NCBI GenBank assembly: GCA_021741905.1
Contig: JAIOWZ010000002.1
Span: 1-64,000, forward strand
From: Candidatus Planktophila sp.
Lineage (GTDB): Bacteria; Actinomycetota; Actinomycetes; Nanopelagicales; Nanopelagicaceae
Direction: 5' to 3'
Length of the DNA stretch: 64,000 nt
A program made the translations under genes and the position numbers. Shown here in pieces: positions 49,658 to 58,976 of the stretch; positions within the stretch are counted from its first letter, which is position 1; each line of letters opens with the position of its first letter. The notes below the pieces were generated by a model. The model was not told the DNA's origin, searched no databases, and was given only the letters and a program-made list of their open reading frames with translations.

Positions 49658-50436
49658 TACTTTCTCCCTTGCGTAGAACGTTCTGGAACAAAAAGCGTTA
49701 TAACAGTCAAAATTAGGAATGGAATGATTAGAGACATCATTGAGATGGCGATGGCGCCAAGGATGTTGTCTTGTGCAACATATGTGACCCAAGTTGGGAA
49801 TGTGTCCCAGTGAAGTAAAACAGTCAGTGTGTATTCGCCAAGGGATAAAGCAAATGTCAGCGCAATCGTTGCCATGACCGAACCTCTAATTACTGGAACA
49901 ATCACAGTCGTAATCGTACGCAACCAGTTTGCACCTGCGCTACGAGCTGCTTCAGTGATCGTTTTCAGCGGAATTGAATTTAGGCCAATATCTAGTGATC
50001 TAAATGCATACGGAAGCGCCAATACGAAATAAAGGAATGGAAGTTCTAGAACTGTATTTTGCACAAACTCTGGGAAAGAAATTTGCGCACCTACGGCAAA
50101 TGCAACTACTGGAATAACAAGAGGTAGCAGGGATAAACCATCAATTAGGCCACGCACCTTTGAGTTTGATAAGTGAAGCCAAGTCAAAGTTGGAACTAAT
50201 ACAAATAATGTGATTAAAACTGTTACCCCAGCCAACCACATTGACCTAAGGATGTAATGAAAGAAATCTTCTTCTCTGACAGCCCAAATATAATGAGTCC
50301 ATCCATATCCACCAGTTAGGGGTGTGCGGATCGAGTATTCAAAAGCTGAAATCATCGGCACAAAAACAAAGAAGCCTAAAATCAGAAGTGTTGCCGCCAG
50401 CGCTGGCCGGAACCTAATTTTTATCCCTTTTGCCAT
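49657..50436 (-). CDS. ABC transporter permease (2-aminoethylphosphonate/iron/polyamine class)
   Basis: TEAARSAGANWLRTITTVIVPVIRGSVMAT EAA motif; 1-nt overlap TAATG with the ATPase gene. Confidence 0.85.
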   Translation of the reverse strand: MAKGIKIRFRPALAATLLILGFFVFVPMISAFEYSIRTPLTGGYGWTHYIWAVREEDFFHYILRSMWLAGVTVLITLFVLVPTLTWLHLSNSKVRGLIDGLSLLPLVIPVVAFAVGAQISFPEFVQNTVLELPFLYFVLALPYAFRSLDIGLNSIPLKTITEAARSAGANWLRTITTVIVPVIRGSVMATIALTFALSLGEYTLTVLLHWDTFPTWVTYVAQDNILGAIAISMMSLIIPFLILTVITLFVPERSTQGRK

Positions 50437-51320
50437 CTGGCACTCCTACGTTGAATAGCAAGATATGGAATGACTGCACAGGCCGAAATCACAATCATCA
50501 CAACACCTAAGGCTTTACCAAGGTTTAATTGTGCTGCTGAAACATTTCCATCTAATAATCCACCAATTTGAAGTGGTGTTAATGGAAGATTTCCAACCGT
50601 TAAAGCATTTGCTGTTGCATAGGCTGAAAATCCGCTTGCAAATAGCAATAAGAAAGATGCGATGAAACTAGGGAAAAGCAAAGGAATACCGATTCGAACC
50701 CAGTAATTAAACTGGCTTGCACCTAGGTTGCGTGCTGCTTCGGACCATTCGCGGCGAAGAGAAACAATTGCCGGAGAAAAGACGATGATCATCAGAGGAA
50801 GTTGAAAGTACAAATACACGATCAAGAGACCGATGAAGGAGCCAAGTGAAAATGTTCCTGAATATAGATCCCAGCCCAGATACTTGAGAGCTTTTGTAAG
50901 ATACCCCTGAATTCCAAGGGCTGCATAAAACATAAATGCCAGTGGGACACCACCAGTATTGGCAAGCACGCCACTCATGACAGCAATGGTCCGGCGTAGT
51001 TTTGAACTTCCTCGAGTTTCAATGAAGTATGCCGCTAGTGCGCCAGGAAATGCTGCGATGGCAGCGGAGAAGATGCCGATCTTTATGGAGTTGATAAACC
51101 CTGTTCGATAGGGCTCTTGAAGGGTGGTTTTGAAGTTATCGAGTGTGAAGGTATTTTCGTTGGACATAAAAGAGACATAAATCAACCGGCCAATTGGGAA
51201 TAGAAAAAAGAAACCAACGATCAACAAAAGCGGAACCGCTGGAAGGATATTCCTTATAAAAGAAACGAGGGAGGCGCGTCCCCTTGAAGGCGCGCCTCCC
51301 TCTATGACTTGGGAGGTCAT
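50421..51320 (-). CDS. ABC transporter permease (2-aminoethylphosphonate/iron/polyamine class)
   Basis: SEAARNLGASQFNYWVRIGIPLLFPSFIAS EAA motif; start codon uncertain because of the hairpin at 51267-51302. Confidence 0.85.
   Translation of the reverse strand: MTSQVIEGGAPSRGRASLVSFIRNILPAVPLLLIVGFFFLFPIGRLIYVSFMSNENTFTLDNFKTTLQEPYRTGFINSIKIGIFSAAIAAFPGALAAYFIETRGSSKLRRTIAVMSGVLANTGGVPLAFMFYAALGIQGYLTKALKYLGWDLYSGTFSLGSFIGLLIVYLYFQLPLMIIVFSPAIVSLRREWSEAARNLGASQFNYWVRIGIPLLFPSFIASFLLLFASGFSAYATANALTVGNLPLTPLQIGGLLDGNVSAAQLNLGKALGVVMIVISACAVIPYLAIQRRSARWQKG
51253..51302 (-). terminator. intrinsic-terminator-like hairpin inside the 5' end of the permease ORF (minus-strand reading)
   Basis: minus strand GAGGGAGGCGCG-CCTTCAAGGGGA-CGCGCCTCCCTC-G-TTTCTTTTAT; perfect 12-bp stem plus U-rich tract. 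Confidence 0.6.
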
Positions 51321-51329
51321 ATTTCTTTT

Positions 51330-52535
51330 TTACAAACTAGCCCATGAAGAGATGATCTGTTCGCGAGCTGTTAGTACGTCGGCGATAGTTGCAGGTCCAA
51401 CAATCTTTGCAGTTGAAGGAACCTTGAAATCAAGAAGTGATGGAACAAGTAACTTCTTCTTGGTCATTGCTGCAGACATGATTGGGTCTGCACCTGACTG
51501 CTGGAAGTAGTTCTGTCCACCTTGCATGATTGCAAACAACTTAGAACCAGGAAGCTTTAGATCTGCAGCAGTTAACTGAGCAGCTGTCTTTCCCTTGTTC
51601 TGTGAGTAAACAAACTCTTGCCACAAACGAGCGTTGGCACAGTTTGGCGACTTAACGTTGATTGCGTTGATGTATGGAGGTGCTTGTAGAACGAAATCTG
51701 TTGGGTAAACAAACTTAAGGTCTAAGCCTGCTGCCTTTGCTGCTGGAATAATTCCAAGAGCGTTGAAGTCCCACATGAAACCAAGCTTTGCTGTTCCAGT
51801 AGCAAGGTTTGTTCCGTTTACCTTTACTAGTGGAGCTTGAGCCTTTACAGCCTTATAAAGTGCAAGACCCTTAGTTACATCTGAAAGATTCTTTTCTCCA
51901 CCGTTTCCGATGCTTGCTGCCAAAACTGACATAAAGGCTTGGTTAGAAGAGGTTGGGTCTCCAGTGATACCTACAAAGCCCTTGTATTCTGGCTTTGCGA
52001 AGTCTGCTGCCTTTGTTGGCACTGATGGAAGAGTTGTGTTGTATACAATCGCAAGCTTTCCACCGTAGTTTCCGTACCAAAGACCTGTTGAGTCCTTAGC
52101 TGCACTTGGGATGTCATTCCAGTTAATAACTTGGTAAGGAGTAGACAAAGGCTTTCCTCCTGGAGGAGTTAGCTGTGCAACTACTAGAGGTCCAATATCG
52201 ATTGAATCCGGTTGCTTTGACTTAGGTGCTGTCTTCATTGTGTCGATCTCGTACTGTGATGATCCATCTGGATTGTCAACAGTGATCTTTACGCCGAAAG
52301 CCTTCTCGTATGCATCATGAATCGCACCGTAGTTTGCCCAATCGCGTGGTGTTGTGATGAGAGCAAGCTTGCCCTCTTTCTTAGCGGCCTTGATTAGGTT
52401 GTCTAATCCGCCTGCTTCTTTAACATTCTTTGCCTTACAGATATCTATGGCTGCTGTGGCTGGAGTTGCGATTGCAACGATTCCAACTGCAACTACTGCA
52501 GCGGTTGCTGCAGCTACTAAACGCTTTGCGCGCAT
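51330..52535 (-). CDS. ABC transporter substrate-binding protein (candidate aminophosphonate binder)
   Basis: MRAKRLVAAATAAVVAVGIVAIATPATAA signal peptide; periplasmic-binding fold family of Fe3+/AEP/polyamine type; genomic context. Confidence 0.75.
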   Translation of the reverse strand: MRAKRLVAAATAAVVAVGIVAIATPATAAIDICKAKNVKEAGGLDNLIKAAKKEGKLALITTPRDWANYGAIHDAYEKAFGVKITVDNPDGSSQYEIDTMKTAPKSKQPDSIDIGPLVVAQLTPPGGKPLSTPYQVINWNDIPSAAKDSTGLWYGNYGGKLAIVYNTTLPSVPTKAADFAKPEYKGFVGITGDPTSSNQAFMSVLAASIGNGGEKNLSDVTKGLALYKAVKAQAPLVKVNGTNLATGTAKLGFMWDFNALGIIPAAKAAGLDLKFVYPTDFVLQAPPYINAINVKSPNCANARLWQEFVYSQNKGKTAAQLTAADLKLPGSKLFAIMQGGQNYFQQSGADPIMSAAMTKKKLLVPSLLDFKVPSTAKIVGPATIADVLTAREQIISSWASL

Positions 52536-52652
52536 ATGTGGGATCCCTTCCTAAGGATTGTGAGCGCACTCTTTACCTAGAAAAGAAACAATCGGTGTTG
52601 TGAAGGTGTCGGAGTAAAGTCATGAGGGTGAACACTCATGAAAAACTCAGGG

Positions 52653-53321
52653 TTAAATAAGTGACTTTAAATCGGCTACAGAGTTAATAACAGATGTCGC
52701 GCCGGCATCATGCAGCGTGTGCTCATCATGCGCGCCTGTTAAAACACCAATCGATTGACCGGCACCAAAGGTAACTGCAGCTTGCATGTCTGCTGCAGTG
52801 TCTCCCAGAACAATCACATCCGCGGGATTTGTAATACCTAAAGTAGTCGCAGCTTTTTGTAACATATCTGGGTGTGGACGACCACGACCAGCCTCACCGG
52901 GTGTTACTGAGATATCAATTAGATCTTTCCATTCTAGTTCGTTGATCAAAGTTTCTAATGTTGATCTGCTAAATCCAGTAGTTAGCGCAATTGCAATTCC
53001 CTTTGAACGCAGGTATTTAAACACATCTTCGGCACCTGCAATGGGAACTGCTCCAAATTCTGCAATCTTGCTGACATATGACTCTTCAAAAGCAACATTT
53101 GCTGTGTGTGCTTTTTCAGCATCACCTAATAACTTTGTAAAGACATCGAGCTTTGATTGACCCATGGTGTCAATTGCATACTGAGTCCATTCAGCGCCAT
53201 GTGTGGGCCACAATTCAGGCTGTGTTGCTTCAAATGCATTCTTGAATGCGGAAATGACGAGCCCATCATCATTCAGAACTGTTCCTGCAACATCAAAAGC
53301 AACCATTTCTACGCTCATCAC
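52653..53321 (-). CDS. phosphonatase-like HAD hydrolase (TIGR03351-like)
   Basis: MVAFDVAGTVLNDDGLVISAFKNAF, IALTTGFSRSTLETLI, PGEAGRGRPHPDMLQKAATTLGI, VIVLGDTAADMQAAVTFGAGQSIGVLTGAH. Confidence 0.85.
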   Translation of the reverse strand: MMSVEMVAFDVAGTVLNDDGLVISAFKNAFEATQPELWPTHGAEWTQYAIDTMGQSKLDVFTKLLGDAEKAHTANVAFEESYVSKIAEFGAVPIAGAEDVFKYLRSKGIAIALTTGFSRSTLETLINELEWKDLIDISVTPGEAGRGRPHPDMLQKAATTLGITNPADVIVLGDTAADMQAAVTFGAGQSIGVLTGAHDEHTLHDAGATSVINSVADLKSLI

Positions 53322-54430
53322 AGCCCCTTAATTGTTTCTTCGGCAATTGCCGGAGCCAGGGTATTTCCTCGGCCTCCGGGTCCAGTTACTGAAATGATGT
53401 TGTGTGCCATGTGGCGACGATCGCAAACAGCACCATCTGTGCGCTGGCTATAAACACCATCCCAGCGATTAACAATTGGTGGCAGTTTCTTCCCTAGCAA
53501 ATTGCTGGCAACTTCATGGAGGTATGTGTATGGATCCTCATCTAATTTAAATTCAAATGGCTCTGCGTATTCATGTGTGTCACCAATCGTCAAGGTGCCA
53601 TCTGCGCGCTGCACCATCAATAGCTGCATATGATTAGTTGATGCAATGTGATGTTGTGGTGGCAGATTCTCACGTGTGGGCACTTCATATCCTGGGTAAT
53701 AACGCATTGAATCACCATCAGCAATAGAGGTCGTTAAGACCTCATCAAGAGGTGCGGTACTCATCATCTGCAATCTCACGCGGCGAATTGGCGCGGTATC
53801 AAACTGTTCTTTAAATAAGGAAGTGTGGTCTGCCCCTGGGCATACAATCGCAACATCACCTTCAAACAATTCACCATTACGGGCAACAACTACCGCTTTA
53901 CTTCCATCGCTTCTGATATCTACAACATCTAGATTATTCCGCCAAATATAGTTCTCATTGCGCAGCAAATACTCTCGCATTGACCGCAACACTGACCCTG
54001 GCTCAACTGTTGCATCCAGTGGACACCAAAGTGAGGCTAAGTAATTTCCGCGTAGCGCAGGGTTAATCTTCTGGGTTTCATCTCGATCAAGTATCTGCCA
54101 TTGACGGTCTAGCGCATCCTCTTTCTTTAAACACTCTTCCATAACAGCTACTTCTTCTTTGTTTATTGCAAGAGTTAATGATCCGTTTGCGCGAAAAAGC
54201 ATTTCTGGAATTGCGCCATGAATCTCGTCCCATAAGTGGCGAGCGCGAACGGCTGCTTGTAATTCAGCACCACTTTTTCGGCCGCTGACCCAAACCAGCC
54301 CAAAGTTTCGAACTGAGGCGCTTCTGGCCACATCATCGCGCTCAAGCTGGATGACCTGGTGGCCACCTTTGATCGCCTCAAAGGCATGGGCAGTCCCGAT
54401 GATGCCGCCGCCGATAATCACAATCTTCAT
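53318..54430 (-). CDS. FAD-dependent amine oxidoreductase (DAO family, TIGR03364-like; aminophosphonate oxidase candidate)
   Basis: MKIVIIGGGIIGTAHAFEAIKGGHQVIQLERD; RSASVRNFGLVWVSGRKSGAELQ; TGPGGRGNTLAPAIAEETIKG; ATGA overlap with the HAD gene. Confidence 0.85.
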   Translation of the reverse strand: MKIVIIGGGIIGTAHAFEAIKGGHQVIQLERDDVARSASVRNFGLVWVSGRKSGAELQAAVRARHLWDEIHGAIPEMLFRANGSLTLAINKEEVAVMEECLKKEDALDRQWQILDRDETQKINPALRGNYLASLWCPLDATVEPGSVLRSMREYLLRNENYIWRNNLDVVDIRSDGSKAVVVARNGELFEGDVAIVCPGADHTSLFKEQFDTAPIRRVRLQMMSTAPLDEVLTTSIADGDSMRYYPGYEVPTRENLPPQHHIASTNHMQLLMVQRADGTLTIGDTHEYAEPFEFKLDEDPYTYLHEVASNLLGKKLPPIVNRWDGVYSQRTDGAVCDRRHMAHNIISVTGPGGRGNTLAPAIAEETIKGL

Positions 54431-54541
54431 GGTGGCTACTGTCCTGTGCTTGGCTGAACAGCGGGTTTATCCCACGCGAAGGTTAAGCAAACTGTCGCGT
54501 TCTGTGTTGATTATGTTACTGGTGGGTAGCACAATTACCCC

Positions 54542-56365
54542 ATGAGCCACTACACAGCCAATCTACGTGACATTGAATTCTGCCTCTTTGACCTATTAGG
54601 TCGCGACAAAGTTATGGGTGCTAACCCATACGGAGAAGTTGATCGCGACACTGCAATAGGAATGCTTGAAGAGGTAAAGCGTATGTGTGAAAACGATCTA
54701 GCTGCATCATTTGTTGAAGGTGATCGCGTTGGTGCGATTTTAAATAAAGAAACTGGCAACGTTACTTTGCCTGAAAGTTTTAAGAAGTCATACAAAGCAT
54801 ATGTTGATGGTGAGTGGTGGCGTGTTGATGCACCAGTAGATCTAGGTGGAATGAAGATTCCTCCATCTGTTCGTTGGGCAATTGCTGAAATGGTTTTGGG
54901 TTCAAACCCTGCAATTCACATCTACGCATCTGGTTATGCCTTTGCACAGGTTGCATATGTTCTTGGAACAGATGAGCAAAAGAAGATTGCAAAGCACATG
55001 GTTGAAAAGCACTGGGGTGCAACGATGCAGCTAACAGAACCTGATGCAGGTTCTGATGTGGGTGCAGGTCGCACCAAGGCTGTGCAACAAGCAGATGGCA
55101 CATGGCACATCACCGGAAATAAGCGTTACATCACTTCAGGGGATGCCGACTTCTATGACAATGTTGTTCACTTTGTGCTTGCACGCCGTGAAGGTGGCGG
55201 TCCAGGAACAAAGGGTCTTTCCTTATTCCTTATTCCTAAATTCATGTTTGACTTTGAAACAGGGGAGATGGGCAAGCGCAACGGCGTTTATGTCACAGCA
55301 CTGGAAGACAAAATGGGACTCAATGTCTCTGCCACCTGTGAAGTTAACTTAGGTGAAAAAGAGCCTGCTGTTGGATATCTATTAGGAGATGTTCACGAAG
55401 GTATTAAGCAGATGTTTAAGGTCATTGAATTTGCTCGCATGATGGTGGGAACAAAAGCTATTGCAACGCTATCTGCTGGCTATATGCAGGCGTTGTCATA
55501 TGCCAAAGAGCGCGTGCAGGGCGGTGACATGAAGGTAATGAATGACAAAGCATCCCCTCGCGTCACCATCATTAAGCACCCTGATGTGCGCCGCTCATTG
55601 ATGGTGCAAAAGTCTTATAGCGAAGGTATGCGTGCACTAGTGCTCTATACCGCCTCCATTCAAGATGAGATCGAGCTTGCAGAAGCAGCTGGCGATAAAG
55701 ATCGCGCTGCAGACATGATTGCACTGAACGATTTATTGCTTCCAGTTGTTAAGGGTTACGGTTCAGAAAAGTCTTGGACTCTTCTTGGTACAGAATCACT
55801 ACAAACATTTGGTGGCGCAGGCTTTACGCGCGATTGGCCAATTGAACAGTATGTGCGCGATGCAAAGATTGATACTTTGTATGAAGGCACAACAGCAATT
55901 CAAGGTCTTGACTTCTTCTTCCGCAAAATTGTGAAAGATGGTGGACGTGCACTAGGTCTGCTAGGTAAAGAGATTCAGAATTTTGCCGAAACTGGTGGGG
56001 TACATGATGCTGAAAAGCAAGCACTACTTAAGGCACTGGGTGATCTCAATGGAATTGTTGCTGTTCTAGTGGGACATGCAATGGATTCACAAACAGACGC
56101 TGTCAAGATTTATAAGGTTGGCCTTAATACATCTCGTTGTTTAATGGCTGTTGGTGACATCATCACTTCCTGGTTGTTACTACGTCAAGCAGATATCGCA
56201 GTTGAGAAACTGCCTAACGCTGGCAAGGACACTGATTTCTACACAGGCAAGATTGCAGCAGCTAAGTTCTTCGTTCATAACAATCTGCCACACATCACCG
56301 CAGATCGTAAGATCGTTGAAGCAACTGATGGATCGATCATGGAGATCCCAGAAAGCGCCTTTTAG
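54542..56365 (+). CDS. acyl-CoA dehydrogenase (long-form FadE)
   Basis: MQLTEPDAGSDVGAGRTKAVQQADGTWHITGNKRYITSGD; LGTESLQTFGGAGFTRDWPIEQYVRDAKIDTLYEGTTAIQ. Confidence 0.95.
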   Translation: MSHYTANLRDIEFCLFDLLGRDKVMGANPYGEVDRDTAIGMLEEVKRMCENDLAASFVEGDRVGAILNKETGNVTLPESFKKSYKAYVDGEWWRVDAPVDLGGMKIPPSVRWAIAEMVLGSNPAIHIYASGYAFAQVAYVLGTDEQKKIAKHMVEKHWGATMQLTEPDAGSDVGAGRTKAVQQADGTWHITGNKRYITSGDADFYDNVVHFVLARREGGGPGTKGLSLFLIPKFMFDFETGEMGKRNGVYVTALEDKMGLNVSATCEVNLGEKEPAVGYLLGDVHEGIKQMFKVIEFARMMVGTKAIATLSAGYMQALSYAKERVQGGDMKVMNDKASPRVTIIKHPDVRRSLMVQKSYSEGMRALVLYTASIQDEIELAEAAGDKDRAADMIALNDLLLPVVKGYGSEKSWTLLGTESLQTFGGAGFTRDWPIEQYVRDAKIDTLYEGTTAIQGLDFFFRKIVKDGGRALGLLGKEIQNFAETGGVHDAEKQALLKALGDLNGIVAVLVGHAMDSQTDAVKIYKVGLNTSRCLMAVGDIITSWLLLRQADIAVEKLPNAGKDTDFYTGKIAAAKFFVHNNLPHITADRKIVEATDGSIMEIPESAF

Positions 56366-56382
56366 TCAGTTACTCTTACTAA

Positions 56383-57303
56383 ATGCTGAAAGCTAGGCGC
56401 AGTGAATTACTCCTGATTCTTTCTGCGTTGATGTTTGCAAGTAACGGCATCGCATCAAAGTTATTGCTAGATGGCCACATCACTGCTTGGCGATTAGCTC
56501 AAATTCGCGCAATTAGCGCATGCGCAATCCTGGCGATATATCTATGGCGTAAAGCGCCTACAACCTTTCGCATTAAACGCTCAGAGATCCTGCCGCTCGT
56601 TTCCTATGGGGTCCTTGGAATCGCCATGGTCCAGGCGCTGTATTTCTTAGCCATTTCAAGAATGCATGTAAGCATTGCCCTGCTTATCGAATTCACCGCA
56701 CCTGTCTGGATAGTTGTCTATTTACGGGTTATTAAGCGCAAACATGTACCTAACCAAATGTGGCTGGCCTTGCTTTTGGCGCTCAGTGGTTTGGCGTTGA
56801 TCGCACAAATCTGGGATGGCTTAACCCTTGATGGCATCGGCGTTATTGCAGGATTTGGTGCCTCTTTCATGCTCGCTTATTACTTCCTGTGTGGTGAAGC
56901 ACTCTCTGAAAGCCGTGACAATCAATCAATCACAATGTGGGGATTCTTCTTTGCCGGGCTTGCCTGGTGTTTAGTCTTGCCAGTGTGGAGCTTTCCTTTT
57001 GATGTGCTCACAACATCAATTTCGCTAGAAGGCGCGCTCGAAGGCAATAGCGCGCCAGGGTGGGTGTTAATTCTTTATGTTGTGTTAGTTGGAACGATAT
57101 TTCCGTATCTCTGTGTGATGGTTGGACTGAGGAATTTGAAGGCATCTACTACTAGCGCATTTGGATTACTAGAACCAATTTTTGTTGGGATCATTGCCTG
57201 GTTTTGGCTTGCAGAATCATGGACAGTTATTCAACTTGCAGGCGGTGTTGTTGTTATCGCCGGTATCTATATGGCAGATCAAGCTCGAAGTAAAACTACT
57301 TAA
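56383..57303 (+). CDS. EamA/DMT-family transporter
   Basis: ten hydrophobic segments in two EamA repeats; SASTTSAFGLLEPIFVGIIAWFWLAE-like motif (KASTTSAFGLLEPIF). Confidence 0.9.
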   Translation: MLKARRSELLLILSALMFASNGIASKLLLDGHITAWRLAQIRAISACAILAIYLWRKAPTTFRIKRSEILPLVSYGVLGIAMVQALYFLAISRMHVSIALLIEFTAPVWIVVYLRVIKRKHVPNQMWLALLLALSGLALIAQIWDGLTLDGIGVIAGFGASFMLAYYFLCGEALSESRDNQSITMWGFFFAGLAWCLVLPVWSFPFDVLTTSISLEGALEGNSAPGWVLILYVVLVGTIFPYLCVMVGLRNLKASTTSAFGLLEPIFVGIIAWFWLAESWTVIQLAGGVVVIAGIYMADQARSKTT

Positions 57304-58745
57304 GCCCCGAAGTTATCATCCGGCGCAGTGTTGCCTTCGCGCTGTTGTGTCCAGTCGGTTCCACTGCCTGGGTTTTGTGGCATATCCACAAATCGTGCGT
57401 AGTGAAGTTGGGCGGAGATGACAATTTTTGCAGTAGGTCCGTTACGGTGCTTTGCAACAATTAAATCTGCTTCACCTGTTCGATTTTGTTGATCATACAT
57501 ATCATCGCGGTGCAACATGATGACTACGTCAGCATCTTGTTCAATAGAACCTGATTCACGAAGATCTGACAGCAGTGGTCTCTTATCAGTACGTTGTTCG
57601 GGACCACGGTTAAGCTGTGAAATTGCAATTACAGGAATGTTTAACTCTTTTGCCATCAACTTTAATTGGCGGGAAAACTCTGAAACTTCCTGCTGGCGGT
57701 TTTCCACCTTTTTACCCGATGACATCAGCTGTAAGTAGTCAATAACAATGAGTTTAAGGTCATGGCGCTGCTTTAAGCGGCGGGCCTTTGCGCGAATCTC
57801 CATCATGGAAAGGTTTGGTGAATCATCAATAAATAATGGCGCCTCTGAAATTTCACCCATACGGCGAGCAAGACGAGACCATTCATCATCAGATAATGAA
57901 CCTGAACGAATATTGTTGAGGCCAACACGTGCTTCTGCTGACAACATACGCATTGTGATTTCACTCTTTGACATTTCAAGAGAGAAAATAACTGATGTTA
58001 ATCCATCTTGAATTGATGCTTGGCGGACAATATCCAGACCAAGTGTTGATTTACCCATTGCAGGACGGGCAGCGAGAATAATCATGTTACCTGGGTGCAG
58101 CCCATGGGTTAAGGCATCAAGCTCTTTAAATCCTGTCTTAACACCTTCTACACCAATACCTTTTGACATTGCTTCGATCTCATCAAGTGCTTTCGGCAAG
58201 AGTGTTGAGAGCATGACGTAATCTTCTGATGAGCGACGTTCGGTGACTGCATAGACTTCAGCTTGTGCAAGGTCGACCATGTCATCGACTTCACCTTCGG
58301 TGGTGTAACCGTATTGAACAATCTTTGTGCCTGCTTCAACTAAGCGACGCATGATTGCATGTTCGCGAACAATTTTTGCGTAATATCCAGCGTTAGCAGC
58401 TGTTGGAACAGAAGAGATTAGTGTGTGTAAATAAGGAGCACCACCTGCGCGTGCAATGTCACCACGTTTTGTAAGTTCTGCAGATACTGTCACCGCATCT
58501 GCTGGTTCACCGTGTCCATACAATTCAATAATTGCGTCGTAAATTAATTCATGTGCTGGGCGATAGAAATCGCGATCACGAATAATTTCAATAACATCTG
58601 CGATTGCATCCTTAGATAACAACATTCCACCAAGTACAGATTGCTCTGCAATGAGATCTTGTGGTGGTGTGCGCTCGAACTCAGCTCCAACAGAGTTGAT
58701 GTTGGGATCACGAGGGCGGTTGTTAGGAAGTTCTGCGATGCTCAC
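57300..58745 (-). CDS. dnaB: replicative DNA helicase
   Basis: PPQDLIAEQSVLGGMLLSKDAIADV, IILAARPAMGKSTLGLDIVRQ, LIVIDYLQLMSSG, DLRESGSIEQDADVVIMLHR. Confidence 0.97.
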   Translation of the reverse strand: MSIAELPNNRPRDPNINSVGAEFERTPPQDLIAEQSVLGGMLLSKDAIADVIEIIRDRDFYRPAHELIYDAIIELYGHGEPADAVTVSAELTKRGDIARAGGAPYLHTLISSVPTAANAGYYAKIVREHAIMRRLVEAGTKIVQYGYTTEGEVDDMVDLAQAEVYAVTERRSSEDYVMLSTLLPKALDEIEAMSKGIGVEGVKTGFKELDALTHGLHPGNMIILAARPAMGKSTLGLDIVRQASIQDGLTSVIFSLEMSKSEITMRMLSAEARVGLNNIRSGSLSDDEWSRLARRMGEISEAPLFIDDSPNLSMMEIRAKARRLKQRHDLKLIVIDYLQLMSSGKKVENRQQEVSEFSRQLKLMAKELNIPVIAISQLNRGPEQRTDKRPLLSDLRESGSIEQDADVVIMLHRDDMYDQQNRTGEADLIVAKHRNGPTAKIVISAQLHYARFVDMPQNPGSGTDWTQQREGNTAPDDNFGA

Positions 58746-58852
58746 GCGTTAAACCTCCCATAGGACACTGACAAGTGCGTTACCTGCTGCGCGTAACTTA
58801 AGCCTTTGCTCCCCACGCACGCGAAGATCACCCTTTGCCCCTGGGGAAAAGC

Positions 58853-58976
58853 TGTGTGTAAGTGGGTGGATAAGGGTGATTTCCTGTGCATGTAGCGGTG
58901 GATCCAGTGTGGATAACTACAGGTGGCCGCTCTCATCCTTGCTAAAAGCGCAGGTCAGGGGCGATATCTATGCACA
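58853..58976. promoter_or_regulatory. cluster of DnaA-box-like 9-mers upstream of dnaB
   Basis: TGTGGATAA (58908-58916, exact TTATNCACA complement) plus 8/9 matches TGTGTGTAA (58853-58861), GGTGGATAA (58865-58873) and CTATGCACA (58968-58976). Confidence 0.55.

Noticed and set aside
52612-52633. Complete PHO box upstream of the putative phosphonate transporter
   Set aside because: Only one 11-mer (GTTCACCCTCA) resembles the consensus; the neighbouring repeat matches poorly, so it is not called as a feature
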